Below, piece after piece: positions 52,351-59,909 of a DNA stretch of 64,000 nucleotides. The stretch is from positions 124,001-188,000 of the forward strand of contig NZ_WNZY01000001.1 in assembly GCF_009725205.1 (NCBI RefSeq). Reading direction: 5' to 3'. Both the position numbers and the translations under genes were made by a program. The DNA is from Paenibacillus timonensis. Lineage in GTDB: Bacteria; Bacillota; Bacilli; Paenibacillales; Paenibacillaceae. A model generated the notes under the pieces. The model was given only the letters and a program-made list of their open reading frames with translations. It was not told where the DNA came from and did no database searches. The number at the start of each line of letters is the position of its first letter. Positions within the stretch are counted from its first letter, which is position 1.

Positions 52351-52721
52351 TTGCTTTCCTCCTCAAGTTGTTTTTGATAACGTTCGATTTTATCGTCAAT
52401 CCCCAGCAAGTGCTCGTTCATCAAAGCGATCTCTTCCGTCACTTTCTTCTTGTGCTTCACCAGCATCTCAAGCCGGTTCTCGATGGAGGCATCTCCTTCG
52501 ACAACCCATTCCATATACTGCCGAATGCCGCTGATGGGCATGTTGGTGTTCTTGAGGCAAATCACGATTTGAAGCAGCGCCAATTGACGTTCTGAAAATA
52601 AGCGTCTGCCCGCCTCGTCCCGTTCGATAAACGGGAGCAGTCCTTTTTTCTCATAGTAACGTAAGGTGGATTCCGGAATATCGTAGGTTGCTGAAGCTTC
52701 GCCAATGGAATAATACTTCAT
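52347..52721 (-). CDS. MerR-family transcriptional regulator
   Basis: A 124-residue regulator with the MerR winged helix YSIGEASATYDIPESTLRYY (recognition helix) and EKKGLLPFIERDEAGRRLFS, followed by the dimerisation coiled coil (residues 75-120). There are no cysteines in the C-terminal part that would bind metal, so it fits the aldehyde/redox or small-ligand subgroup. The SDR gene follows with a 4-bp overlap. The promoter upstream has the typical 19-bp spacer with a palindrome; a divergent SDR gene (52881) lies on the other side. Confidence 0.9.
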   Translation of the reverse strand: MKYYSIGEASATYDIPESTLRYYEKKGLLPFIERDEAGRRLFSERQLALLQIVICLKNTNMPISGIRQYMEWVVEGDASIENRLEMLVKHKKKVTEEIALMNEHLLGIDDKIERYQKQLEEESK

Positions 52722-52763
52722 GATTGGAGGCCCCCGAATCTAAGGTTTCTTGTCGACATGACT

Positions 52764-52794
52764 ATGATACGACTTAAACTATGGTTTAAGTCAA
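52764..52794 (-). promoter_or_regulatory. MerR-type promoter with 19-bp spacer and operator
   Basis: Minus strand TTGACT (complement 52789-52794), 19-bp spacer, TATCAT (complement 52764-52769). The spacer is filled by the perfect palindrome GACTTAAAC-TATG-GTTTAAGTC (52771-52792; 9-bp arms). The over-long spacer with central dyad is the hallmark of promoters activated by MerR-induced DNA untwisting. Confidence 0.8.
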
Positions 52795-52833
52795 CAAGTT
52801 AGTTTGCATTTACGTCAGCCCGCTCGGTTACAG

Positions 52834-52839
52834 TATAAT
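52834..52839 (+). promoter_or_regulatory. -10 box of the divergent SDR gene
   Basis: Perfect TATAAT preceded by ACAG, 42 bp ahead of the ATG at 52881. No good -35 is present (TACGTC at 17 bp), so activation by a regulator is possible. Confidence 0.4.
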
Positions 52840-52880
52840 AGGGGAGGAGTGAAAGACCCCAAAGAGAGGAGCCAAGGGAA

Positions 52881-53606
52881 ATGGCACAATCATTACAAGG
52901 TAAAGTCGCGATCATCACAGGCGCAGCTAGAGGGATCGGGAAAGCAACAGCCGTGGCCTTAGCCAAAGAAGGCGCAAACGTAGGTTTAATCGCAAGAACG
53001 GAGTCGACGTTGAAAGAGGTCGCAGCCGAACTGCAAAGGTTGGGAGTCAAGGTCGCTTATACGGCGGCCGATATTGCCTCGAAAGAACAAGTGGAGCAGG
53101 CTGTTGAAACGTTGAAGAACGAGCTGGGCCCAGCGGATATTTTGATCAATAACGCGGGAATTGCTACGTTTGGGACGGTGCTGGAGATGGACCCGGCCGA
53201 ATGGAAGGGTATTATTGACACCAATGTATTGGGTACATATTACGTAACCCGAGCGGTACTACCTCAACTGGTCGAAAAAAATAGCGGAGATATCATCAAC
53301 ATCTCCTCGACGAATGGACTGAACGGGGCAGCGACCTCGAGCGCCTACAGCGCCTCGAAATTCGCCGTGATCGGGTTTACGGAATCCCTTGCTCAGGAGG
53401 TTCGCCGCAATAACATCCGGGTGTCGGCTTTAACACCAAGCACAGTGGCAACCGATTTGGCCCTTGAGCTGAATTTGATTAAGGACAATAACGACTCCAA
53501 GTTCGTTCAACCGGAAGATCTGGCAGAATTTATTGTCAGCCAATTGAAACTTAGTCAACGCGTTTATGTGAAGACGGCCAGCTTCATTGCGACGAACCCG
53601 TTTTGA
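52881..53606 (+). CDS. Short-chain dehydrogenase, 3-ketoacyl-ACP reductase-like
   Basis: A 241-residue classical SDR close to FabG/Ymf[21 protein letters not shown] is the cofactor motif, [12 protein letters not shown] the NNAG motif, then IINISSTNG, the catalytic [15 protein letters not shown] (YxxxK) and [12 protein letters not shown]. Stand-alone copies outside fatty acid clusters reduce diverse ketones. It is divergent from the MerR-SDR operon with a shared 159-bp region. GAGAGGAGCC provides the ribosome site. A hairpin with T tract follows at 53642. Confidence 0.88.
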   Translation: MAQSLQGKVAIITGAARGIGKATAVALAKEGANVGLIARTESTLKEVAAELQRLGVKVAYTAADIASKEQVEQAVETLKNELGPADILINNAGIATFGTVLEMDPAEWKGIIDTNVLGTYYVTRAVLPQLVEKNSGDIINISSTNGLNGAATSSAYSASKFAVIGFTESLAQEVRRNNIRVSALTPSTVATDLALELNLIKDNNDSKFVQPEDLAEFIVSQLKLSQRVYVKTASFIATNPF

Positions 53607-53641
53607 GCGGTGGAGCCAGCGTTATTAGGCTCATAAACAGG

Positions 53642-53672
53642 AAGCCCCCTTGTGGGCTTTTTGTTTTTTTGT
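53642..53672 (+). terminator. Terminator after the SDR gene
   Basis: AAGCCCCCTTGTGGGCTTTTTG: a short stem AGCCC/GGGCT followed by a long T tract (TTTTTGTTTTTTT). Confidence 0.7.
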
Positions 53673-53745
53673 AGGGGAACGGTTGATCTGCTGGCAGCGA
53701 ATATGCGAACATGAGGTTATACGACGAGAAGAGGGGGCCCGCCTC

Positions 53746-54717
53746 GTGGCCAAATGGGATAATATGTTGTCCTTGTTATGGATGCTGCGTTTCGGCAGGA
53801 AGCTTACGGCGGCCCAGATCGCAGACAACCTGGAGATCAGCGTCCGCACCGTGTACCGGTATATCGATGCTTTATGCGCCAGCGGCGTGCCGGTCGTTGC
53901 GGAATCGGGCCACGACGGAGGCATCCACATTCTGGACAGCTTCAAGGAAACGCCCTTGTTCTTCAACTCGGTAGAACTAAAGGCGCTTGTCGACGCGTAC
54001 AAATTTGCCCAGGGCGCCGGATATCCGTTTACGGAAGAGCTGGAAAGCGCGTTGAAGAAGGTGGAGAACAGCCTGCATGAAGAGCAGCGTCAGGATCTTT
54101 CGGCGCAAACGAGCGGATTTGACGTGATATCTCCGGCGCGCCCTCCCTTTTTGATCGCAGCATTGCGGGACTTGGAGCAAGCGGCGAAAGAGGGGCGGAC
54201 GGTCCGCATTGTGTACCGCAAGGCCAACTCGGAGCGGGAGGAAGAACGCGACGTTGATCCGTACGGGTTGGCTTTTGACCGGAACGAATGGTACGCGGTC
54301 GCGTTTTGCCGACGGTCGAATGCGATGCGGACGTTCCGCGTGGACCGCATCGAGCGGTTAGAGCCGACCGAGGGGCAGTTTGAAAAACCGGAAGGCTTCT
54401 CGGCATCCGAGTATTTCCGCGACCAGACCGAGCAGGGGCGGGAAGCGGAAGGGCCGTTGGCCGTCGTTCGTATCCAAGGATTGCCGGACAGGCTCAACGA
54501 GGTGTGCAGCCATTGGCATCTACGCCACTATTTGACGGAACGCACCGACCGGGAGGCGTGCTTTGCGCTCGACGCTCCGACGATGAACAAGTACCTTCCG
54601 AAGTATCTCATCACGTTCGGGACGGCCATCCGAGTCCTTGAACCGCCGGAGTTGAAACGCAGAATTCAGGAGACCGCCTCCGGCATCGCCAAACATTACT
54701 TGGATGAAACCGATTGA
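53746..54717 (+). CDS. WYL-domain transcriptional regulator (YafY type)
   Basis: A 323-residue regulator with HTH_11 (GRKLTAAQIADNLEISVRTV, then YRYIDALCASGVPVVAESG) and a WYL domain (VRIVYRKANSEREEERDVDP, then NEWYAVAFCRRSNAMRTFRV), and a WCX-like C-terminus. The GTG at 53746, about 9 nt after GAAGAGGGGG, is the likely start; earlier in-frame codons read through the preceding terminator. It follows the SDR gene on the same strand. The target is not evident. Confidence 0.85.
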   Translation: MAKWDNMLSLLWMLRFGRKLTAAQIADNLEISVRTVYRYIDALCASGVPVVAESGHDGGIHILDSFKETPLFFNSVELKALVDAYKFAQGAGYPFTEELESALKKVENSLHEEQRQDLSAQTSGFDVISPARPPFLIAALRDLEQAAKEGRTVRIVYRKANSEREEERDVDPYGLAFDRNEWYAVAFCRRSNAMRTFRVDRIERLEPTEGQFEKPEGFSASEYFRDQTEQGREAEGPLAVVRIQGLPDRLNEVCSHWHLRHYLTERTDREACFALDAPTMNKYLPKYLITFGTAIRVLEPPELKRRIQETASGIAKHYLDETD

Positions 54718-54808
54718 TCTTCGCTGACAGCATTTGTCATGGAACCCGGTATATGATAGAGACACGTCAGGCGGCAGGCGGGAACGCCGTCGCTTTAACC
54801 ATCAAGCA

Positions 54809-54845
54809 AAAAAACCAGCCCATTCAGAATGGGCTGGTTTTCCGT
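54809..54845. terminator. Bidirectional terminator
   Basis: AAACCAGCCCATTC and the complementary AATGGGCTGGTTT form a long stem (54812-54840) with A and T runs on both sides. It separates the convergent WYL regulator and IsdG-like monooxygenase genes. Confidence 0.85.
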
Positions 54846-54868
54846 CTTCGTATGCCGAGATTTTGAGG

Positions 54869-55192
54869 TTATTTCGTTCTTTCTTTCAAAGAGGCCACTT
54901 CATAAGTGATCAGTTGGCTGTCGAGAATCGGGGATTCCTTTTGCTCGGCACCGGGTTCCGGACGTTTATGCGCCTCCTTGAAGCTATCACTGTTTCTCCA
55001 AGCCGTGAAATCCTCCATGGTCTCCCAATGCATGTTCACATTCAGCTCATCATGATCTTCGTGTTGTGCCAGGAGAACCTCGACTTTCACCAAGCCCTTC
55101 GTTTGGTCTAGCGGTCCGGAGGCCGTGAAACCTGGAGCCATGACGGCACCCATCCCTTTTCTGACTTTGATTCGGTTCGTGATGACGATCAT
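54869..55192 (-). CDS. Antibiotic biosynthesis monooxygenase-fold protein, IsdG/HmoA-like heme monooxygenase
   Basis: A 107-residue ABM-domain protein. The IsdG-type heme-degrading triad is present: Asn6 in IVITNRI, Trp65 in DFTAWRNSDSF and His75 in KEAHKRPEP, at the same spacing as N7/W67/H77 in IsdG. Such enzymes open heme to release iron. It is the last gene of a leftward run behind the ABC exporter (31-bp gap), so it may be cotranscribed with it, but no heme-uptake genes are present. GAGAGGTTAAAG precedes ATG. Confidence 0.8.
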   Translation of the reverse strand: MIVITNRIKVRKGMGAVMAPGFTASGPLDQTKGLVKVEVLLAQHEDHDELNVNMHWETMEDFTAWRNSDSFKEAHKRPEPGAEQKESPILDSQLITYEVASLKERTK

Positions 55193-55223
55193 CTTTAACC
55201 TCTCCTTTTTCTCATGGATTCGT

Positions 55224-55913
55224 TTATTTCGCCCGTTCAGCTAGCAGCAGCTTGCCATCTTCCATGTGATACACTCTATCGCAGTATTCAAGCATGCGCT
55301 CATCGTGGGTGACCATAATCGCCGCAATCTTGCGCGTCTTTACTTGATGCGAGATCAGATTGACGACCTCATGCGCCCGCTGGGTGTCTAGGCTGGCTGT
55401 AGGTTCGTCGGCCAAAATCACGTTGGGATGATTCATCAACGCCCGCGCAATCGCGGTGCGCTGTTTCTCGCCGCCAGAGAGCTCTTCCGGGAAGCTCTTC
55501 AGCTTCGACCCGAGTCCCAGTTCCTCCAGCAGCTTAACGGCGAATGCTCGATCCTCCGCTTTGATTTTGCCCGCCATTCTCTTTACGACAAGCAGTTGGT
55601 CAAGAACGTTAAGATAAGGGACCAAATTGGAGGACTGCATAATAAATCCGATTTCCTTCAACCGAACACTGGACAGCTCTTTATCGGAGAATGTCGAAAT
55701 CGGTTGTCCATTTAAACGAACTTCTCCTTCGGAAGCTTTGAGCAATGCCCCGGCAATCGATAAAAAGGTGCTCTTCCCGGATCCGGACGGGCCGACTACA
55801 GCGACGAACTCACCTGGCTCGACGGAGATCGATACTTGCTCTAAAGCGGTGACCTTGTTGCTTCCATCGCCATAATATTTCGATACCTTGCTGATTTCCA
55901 AACCTGTTGTCAT
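55224..55913 (-). CDS. ABC transporter ATP-binding protein (MacB/LolD type)
   Basis: A 229-residue ATPase: Walker A VVGPSGSGKSTFL, Q-loop GFIMQSSNLVPYLNV, signature LSGGEKQRTAIARAL and Walker B VILADEPTASLD, with H-loop MVTHDERML. The length and sequence class are those of MacB/FtsE/LolD-type transporters, which work by mechanotransmission. Its ATG overlaps the permease stop by one base (TAATG), a tight operon. Together they would export a peptide, lipid or drug, under control of the TetR gene upstream. Confidence 0.92.
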   Translation of the reverse strand: MTTGLEISKVSKYYGDGSNKVTALEQVSISVEPGEFVAVVGPSGSGKSTFLSIAGALLKASEGEVRLNGQPISTFSDKELSSVRLKEIGFIMQSSNLVPYLNVLDQLLVVKRMAGKIKAEDRAFAVKLLEELGLGSKLKSFPEELSGGEKQRTAIARALMNHPNVILADEPTASLDTQRAHEVVNLISHQVKTRKIAAIMVTHDERMLEYCDRVYHMEDGKLLLAERAK

Positions 55914-57034
55914 TATTCCACCCTCCCAAGCGCTTGAAGCGGATCAATTTTTGTGATTTTGCGAACCGATACCAGGGAGCTTAGCACCGCAATTACCAGA
56001 AGGACCACCGAATACACCACGACGAGATTCGTCTCCAGCTTGAACGGCATCCCCTTAGGCATGATAGCCGCGGTCCCATACGCAAGAAGAACCCCGATGA
56101 CAATGCTCACAAGCGAGAGAACCGTCACTTGCGACACGATCGCTTTGCTTAGGAATCCATTTTTTGCGCCGATCGCCTTCATAATGCCAAATTGATTCGT
56201 TTTCTGCATCGTCATGACGTAGAAGAATACACCCAACACAAATGCGGAGATGACGAACAAGAAGGCCAGCATCATGAGGATCGTGCCATTCTCCTCCTTA
56301 TAGCCCGGCATGCCCTGTACCGCTTTGGCACGCGTCACGGTGTCCGTATTCCCAAGCTGGTCGTTGATGGTATCCGGGTCAATTTTGGATCCCTGCAGCA
56401 TGATGGCATTGACAGGACCTTCAATCCCTTTGTCGGAGCCGGGCGCGGCGAATGCAATGTTGCGCCATTCCGGCATCGGAATAAATACGGCCGGCAGATG
56501 GTTATAGGTTTGATTCTCAACAAACCCCATAATCGTCAAAGCCTCTGTCGAACCGTCCAATTTGAACGTATCTCCGAGTTTAAATCCTTCTTCCTTCATC
56601 GAATCATTTACGATGACACCAGTTAGTTGATCCTTCGTAAGCTTATCGCCCTCAATGACCTCCGGCTCCAGGAAGCTGCCGGGAACGATGCCCAAGATTG
56701 CGATATCGACTTTATCGTCATTCTTCGTGCTATCGCCTTTCAGGGCCGTCGCCATCGTGCTTCCCATAGGAGCTGCCGCAATGACGTTCGGCAGTTTCCC
56801 GGCTTCCTCTACCAACTGATCGGATAACAGGGATTTACTCATGGAATTCTGGGAGCCTTGCTCGAAGACCACATAATCGGCTTCCATATTCTTAAACGCT
56901 GACGCCGCCAGCGAAGATAACCCGTTCCCCAATCCTGACAGGATAAAGACCAGCCAAGCCATCATGACAAAAATAATGACAATCATCGAAAATCGCAGCT
57001 TGCTATGCATGATTTCTCTCATAGCTAAAAACAT
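55913..57034 (-). CDS. ABC transporter permease (FtsX/MacB type)
   Basis: A 373-residue permease: one N-terminal helix (RFSMIVIIFVMMAWLVFILS), an extracellular domain of about 210 residues (MacB_PCD-like), and three C-terminal helices with the FtsX motif (MQKTNQFGIMKAIGAKNGFL). The ATG at 57032-57034 is 8 nt after GAGGAGC and was preferred over a start 20 codons upstream. It lies downstream of a TetR gene, separated by a 132-bp region with two operators and a near-consensus promoter. Confidence 0.9.
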   Translation of the reverse strand: MFLAMREIMHSKLRFSMIVIIFVMMAWLVFILSGLGNGLSSLAASAFKNMEADYVVFEQGSQNSMSKSLLSDQLVEEAGKLPNVIAAAPMGSTMATALKGDSTKNDDKVDIAILGIVPGSFLEPEVIEGDKLTKDQLTGVIVNDSMKEEGFKLGDTFKLDGSTEALTIMGFVENQTYNHLPAVFIPMPEWRNIAFAAPGSDKGIEGPVNAIMLQGSKIDPDTINDQLGNTDTVTRAKAVQGMPGYKEENGTILMMLAFLFVISAFVLGVFFYVMTMQKTNQFGIMKAIGAKNGFLSKAIVSQVTVLSLVSIVIGVLLAYGTAAIMPKGMPFKLETNLVVVYSVVLLVIAVLSSLVSVRKITKIDPLQALGRVE

Positions 57035-57058
57035 GTAATTCAGCTCCTCACTCTTTAT

Positions 57059-57142
57059 TTTGACACTAGTGTCAAATTGGATATCAAATATCACTTAATG
57101 ACTACCTCTTGATTAAACACCATTTTGACACCTGTGTCAAAA
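57059..57142. promoter_or_regulatory. ABC exporter promoter with two TetR operators
   Basis: TTTGACACTAGTGTCAAA (57059-57076, perfect palindrome) and TTTTGACACCTGTGTCAAAA (57123-57142, one central mismatch) share TTGACAC/GTGTCAA arms. On the minus strand TTGACA (complement 57135-57140) of the second palindrome is the -35, followed by 17 bp and TTTAAT (complement 57112-57117). The repressor therefore covers the -35, and the first site lies between the transcript start and the gene. Confidence 0.8.
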
Positions 57143-57166
57143 TTAAAATATGGAAGGACTTCGCCC

Positions 57167-57733
57167 TTACTGCTTGGCCCCACCCATCCATATTTGAAAC
57201 AGCATCCTGCTCCACTCGGGGACGGGAACGTTCATCATATTCGGCGTGTTAATGAGATTGAAGAACATGCCGACATGCACAGGCAGGGGGATGTCTTCTC
57301 TGAGGTGCTTCTCCTGCTGGGCTTTCTGAAACAGACGGGTGAGCTGGACTTTAAGAAACTCGTGCGCGGATTCCACATATTCGATATCCCTGCGGGCGGC
57401 CTCCGATGCGGTTGTTTTGATTTTGTACGCATCCGCTAAGAGTTGATGCAACTGGAACTCCTCGAGGTAGATGTTAAGCAATTCCTGAAGGGCTCGCATG
57501 GAGTCGGTTTCGTCAAGGGCAGAGGCTTTCTCTAGGATGGCCCCAATGCTTCGTTTCATGCAGGCTGCAATGATCTCATCCTTATTGGCATAATATTGAT
57601 AGATCGTGCTTCGTGCACCGGGCAAGTGTTCCGAGAGCAGCTTGAGGTTAAACCCGTCATAACCGCGCTCCAGCACCAAACGTTTCGTTAGGTCTAGCAG
57701 CTCCGAATGGGAGTAGGATTGTTTTCTGGCCAT
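57167..57733 (-). CDS. TetR-family transcriptional regulator
   Basis: A 188-residue TetR-type protein. The HTH is FNLKLLSEHLPGARSTIYQY and ANKDEIIAACMK; the rest is helical and would bind the inducer. It is encoded immediately upstream of the ABC exporter genes on the same strand, separated by the two TTGACAC palindromes it presumably binds. Its own start is 35 bp after the XRE gene's stop, with a small palindrome CACCGCGGTG (57754-57763) between, so it may be co-transcribed with the XRE gene. Confidence 0.88.
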   Translation of the reverse strand: MARKQSYSHSELLDLTKRLVLERGYDGFNLKLLSEHLPGARSTIYQYYANKDEIIAACMKRSIGAILEKASALDETDSMRALQELLNIYLEEFQLHQLLADAYKIKTTASEAARRDIEYVESAHEFLKVQLTRLFQKAQQEKHLREDIPLPVHVGMFFNLINTPNMMNVPVPEWSRMLFQIWMGGAKQ

Positions 57734-57768
57734 GGGTCATTCCTCCTTTCTTCACCGCGGTGTAAAGC

Positions 57769-58629
57769 TTAATTATCCTTCTCATCCTGCTCCAGCATGC
57801 GCAATAAATTTTCTTCCGTACCCGTTCCAGGGACGGGAACAAAGAAACACCAATGCATCCCCGGATTGTTATCGATCGAGGCGGAATGGACCTTAAACTC
57901 CATCATCTGGGTATCCGGAAGACGAAATAATGCGGTGGACACCCGCTTTTGTTTTATTTCATACAGCTCCCAGAAACGAGAAAATTCTTCGCTGTGCCGT
58001 TTCAGACGTTCTAATCTTTCCATGTACAGCGGATGATCTTTATATAGATCTAAGTTGGCCCGAAGCGTAGCCGTGCTGAATCGGACAAATTCCTCCCAAT
58101 TCACCAGCCTCTCACGGTAATCCGCACTGAAAAAAAGGACGTTCAGCATATACCGTTCGTTCTTGGGCAGACGACCGAAATCGGCGATAATCAGTTTAGC
58201 TGCCCGATTCCAGGCGATGACATCCGTACCTTCGTCTGTAACGAAGGAGGGATACACCATTTGGTCGACGATGGTTTGCATGAAACTAAAATCCGCCCCT
58301 TCGCGATGGTGCACAACTCCAGCGCTGGCCGGGTCGAGATTGGCGAGGCCGAATAGATATTTTCGCTCGTCTTCGTCCAACATCAAAGCGTTGCTGATAT
58401 TTAATAGCACTTCAGGTGAAGGGTTAACCTCTCTGCCTTGCTCCAGCCAAGTATAATAGGTTAAGCTGACATTCGCGAGATAGGAGACTTCTTCTCTTCG
58501 CAGGCCCGGGGTACGTCTACGTCCGGGAAGTGGCTTGATCCCGGCGATGGAAGGCTGCAGCCGTTCCCTACGGGATTTGATGAATTCCCCCAATGCGGAC
58601 GAGGTCCGATTTACATTCACATTTTTCAC
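57769..58629 (-). CDS. XRE-family regulator with MmyB-like ligand-binding domain
   Basis: A 286-residue regulator. The N-terminal HTH_31 (GEFIKSRRERLQPSIAGIKP, then GLRREEVSYLANVSLTYYTW and LEQGREVNPSPEVLLNISNA) is characteristic of MmyB-like regulators, and residues about 105-270 form the MmyB-like PAS-type domain (PSFVTDEGTDVIAWNRAAK). These proteins in actinobacteria and Firmicutes bind fatty acids or other hydrophobic ligands and regulate a divergent SDR gene; here an SDR gene (58799) is indeed divergent. Confidence 0.88.
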   Translation of the reverse strand: MKNVNVNRTSSALGEFIKSRRERLQPSIAGIKPLPGRRRTPGLRREEVSYLANVSLTYYTWLEQGREVNPSPEVLLNISNALMLDEDERKYLFGLANLDPASAGVVHHREGADFSFMQTIVDQMVYPSFVTDEGTDVIAWNRAAKLIIADFGRLPKNERYMLNVLFFSADYRERLVNWEEFVRFSTATLRANLDLYKDHPLYMERLERLKRHSEEFSRFWELYEIKQKRVSTALFRLPDTQMMEFKVHSASIDNNPGMHWCFFVPVPGTGTEENLLRMLEQDEKDN

Positions 58630-58798
58630 CCCCCAAGACCATTATAGTCCCAGTTCCGTGACTCTTGCCACAAGAGATCGCCTTTACCGGGTAATCCCAT
58701 TAATAGTATAAATATGATGTGGCTGGCCTCCTCCTGGTGAAGATAAGATGAAGATCATTGAAGACACGAAGTGTTGTCCTTAGGAGGGGGGTTATTTC

Positions 58799-59593
58799 AT
58801 GAATAAGTATGAATATTCTAATAAGTTGGCCTTAGTCACCGGGGCTTCATCCGGGATCGGAAAAGTTTATGCCAAACAATTGGCGGCAAGGGGCAGTCAC
58901 GTCGTGCTGGTCGCAAGATCCCAGGATAAATTGGAGGCCATTGCAGGGGATATTAAACGTCAGTACGGGGTGCAGGCGGTTGTTTTGGCTTGCGATTTGT
59001 CCCAAGCGGATGCGCCTCGTCAACTAGCCGATCAAATTGCCGAGCTGGGCTTGACGGTCGATATTTTGATCAACAATGCCGGGTTCGGTACACATGGACG
59101 CTTCGAGGAGCTCGACCCGGGTCGTGAGCAGGAAGAAATCATGCTGAACACGGCATCGTTAGTCGATCTTACGCATCGTTTGCTGCCCCATATGTTGCGG
59201 CGGGGGGACGGAGTCGTCGTGAATGTGGCTTCGATGGCCGCCTTTATGCCTTGTGCATATTCGGCCGTTTATGGCGCAACCAAGGCGTTTGTCATTTCGT
59301 TCTCTGAAGCGCTGTGGGCGGAAATGCGGGGAAGGGGCGTTCGCGTGCTTGCATTATGCCCAGGGGCAACCGATACAGGATTCTTCGATGCGGTTGGCAG
59401 TACAGACATGGCTGCAGGCAACAAGCTCTCTACACCGGAAAAGGTAGTGCAGACCGGATTTCGCGGGGTTGACCAAGGGCGCAGCTATATCATTGAGGGT
59501 CGATCCAATTCGTTCATGGCTCAAATGATCCGATTTGTAAGCCGACGCCGAGTGGCCCTGATCATGGAACGCATGACAAGACCGAAGAACTGA
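58799..59593 (+). CDS. Short-chain dehydrogenase (YqjQ/DltE-like)
   Basis: A 264-residue classical SDR: LALVTGASSGIGKVYAKQLA (cofactor motif), [24 protein letters not shown] and the catalytic YSAVYGATKAFVISF (YxxxK). The pattern with a C-terminal basic tail (RFVSRRRVALIMERM) is found in SDRs of the YqjQ/short-chain acyl group. It forms a regulator/enzyme cassette with the divergent MmyB-like regulator. TTAGGAGGGGGG lies about 9 nt before ATG. The promoter of the cycA leader begins 14 bp after its stop. Confidence 0.88.
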   Translation: MNKYEYSNKLALVTGASSGIGKVYAKQLAARGSHVVLVARSQDKLEAIAGDIKRQYGVQAVVLACDLSQADAPRQLADQIAELGLTVDILINNAGFGTHGRFEELDPGREQEEIMLNTASLVDLTHRLLPHMLRRGDGVVVNVASMAAFMPCAYSAVYGATKAFVISFSEALWAEMRGRGVRVLALCPGATDTGFFDAVGSTDMAAGNKLSTPEKVVQTGFRGVDQGRSYIIEGRSNSFMAQMIRFVSRRRVALIMERMTRPKN

Positions 59594-59607
59594 TGGAAGG
59601 AATGTTA

Positions 59608-59636
59608 TTGACAAAATATTTATCCGCGAGTAGTAT
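59608..59636 (+). promoter_or_regulatory. Promoter of the cycA leader
   Basis: Consensus TTGACA (59608-59613), exactly 17 bp, TAGTAT (59631-59636). Transcription should start near 59643, giving a 267-nt leader that contains the glycine riboswitch and terminator. Confidence 0.75.
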
Positions 59637-59698
59637 TTGAAAAAATTGAATAATTCGCAAGCTATGATGGCTATGGATCACACTATAGTCGGAGCAGC

Positions 59699-59765
59699 TT
59701 CTGGAGAGACTGCGGAGATTCCGCGGCGCCGAAGGGTTCACAATCTCAGGCAAAAGGACAGAAGA
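59699..59765 (+). promoter_or_regulatory. Glycine riboswitch (single aptamer)
   Basis: The conserved elements are present in order: GGAGAGACT (59703-59711), a hairpin GCGGAGATTCCGC, GGCGCCGAAGGGTTCA, and AATCTCAGGCAAAAGGACAG (59742-59761), which match the glycine (gcvT) riboswitch consensus. P1 is CTTCTG (59699-59704) with CAGAAG (59760-59765). Only one aptamer is seen, not the usual tandem. CAATCTC (59741-59747) in the aptamer is complementary to GAGATTG (59813-59819) in the terminator stem, which would make an antiterminator when the aptamer is unliganded. Glycine binding should then favour termination and lower cycA expression. Confidence 0.85.
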
Positions 59766-59812
59766 GTACTAAATAATTGTTTATTTAGGTTATTTATTAT
59801 TCTTATGACCCG

Positions 59813-59845
59813 GAGATTGGAGCGCATCCAATCTCTTTTTTTTTT
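59813..59845 (+). terminator. Riboswitch-controlled terminator in the cycA leader
   Basis: GAGATTGGA (59813-59821) and TCCAATCTC (59827-59835) form a perfect 9-bp stem with a GCGCA loop followed by ten T. Its 5' arm is complementary to the riboswitch, so it is conditional. Confidence 0.85.
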
Positions 59846-59909
59846 GGCAGGATTTCTTGTTCAATATTTCACATGTAGTCAATCATGAAGGATTAAGGGG
59901 GAGTTAGGG

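Noticed and set aside
59641..59765. A second glycine aptamer upstream of the first
   Set aside because: The region 59643-59698 lacks the GCCGAAGG and CTCAGG core motifs.
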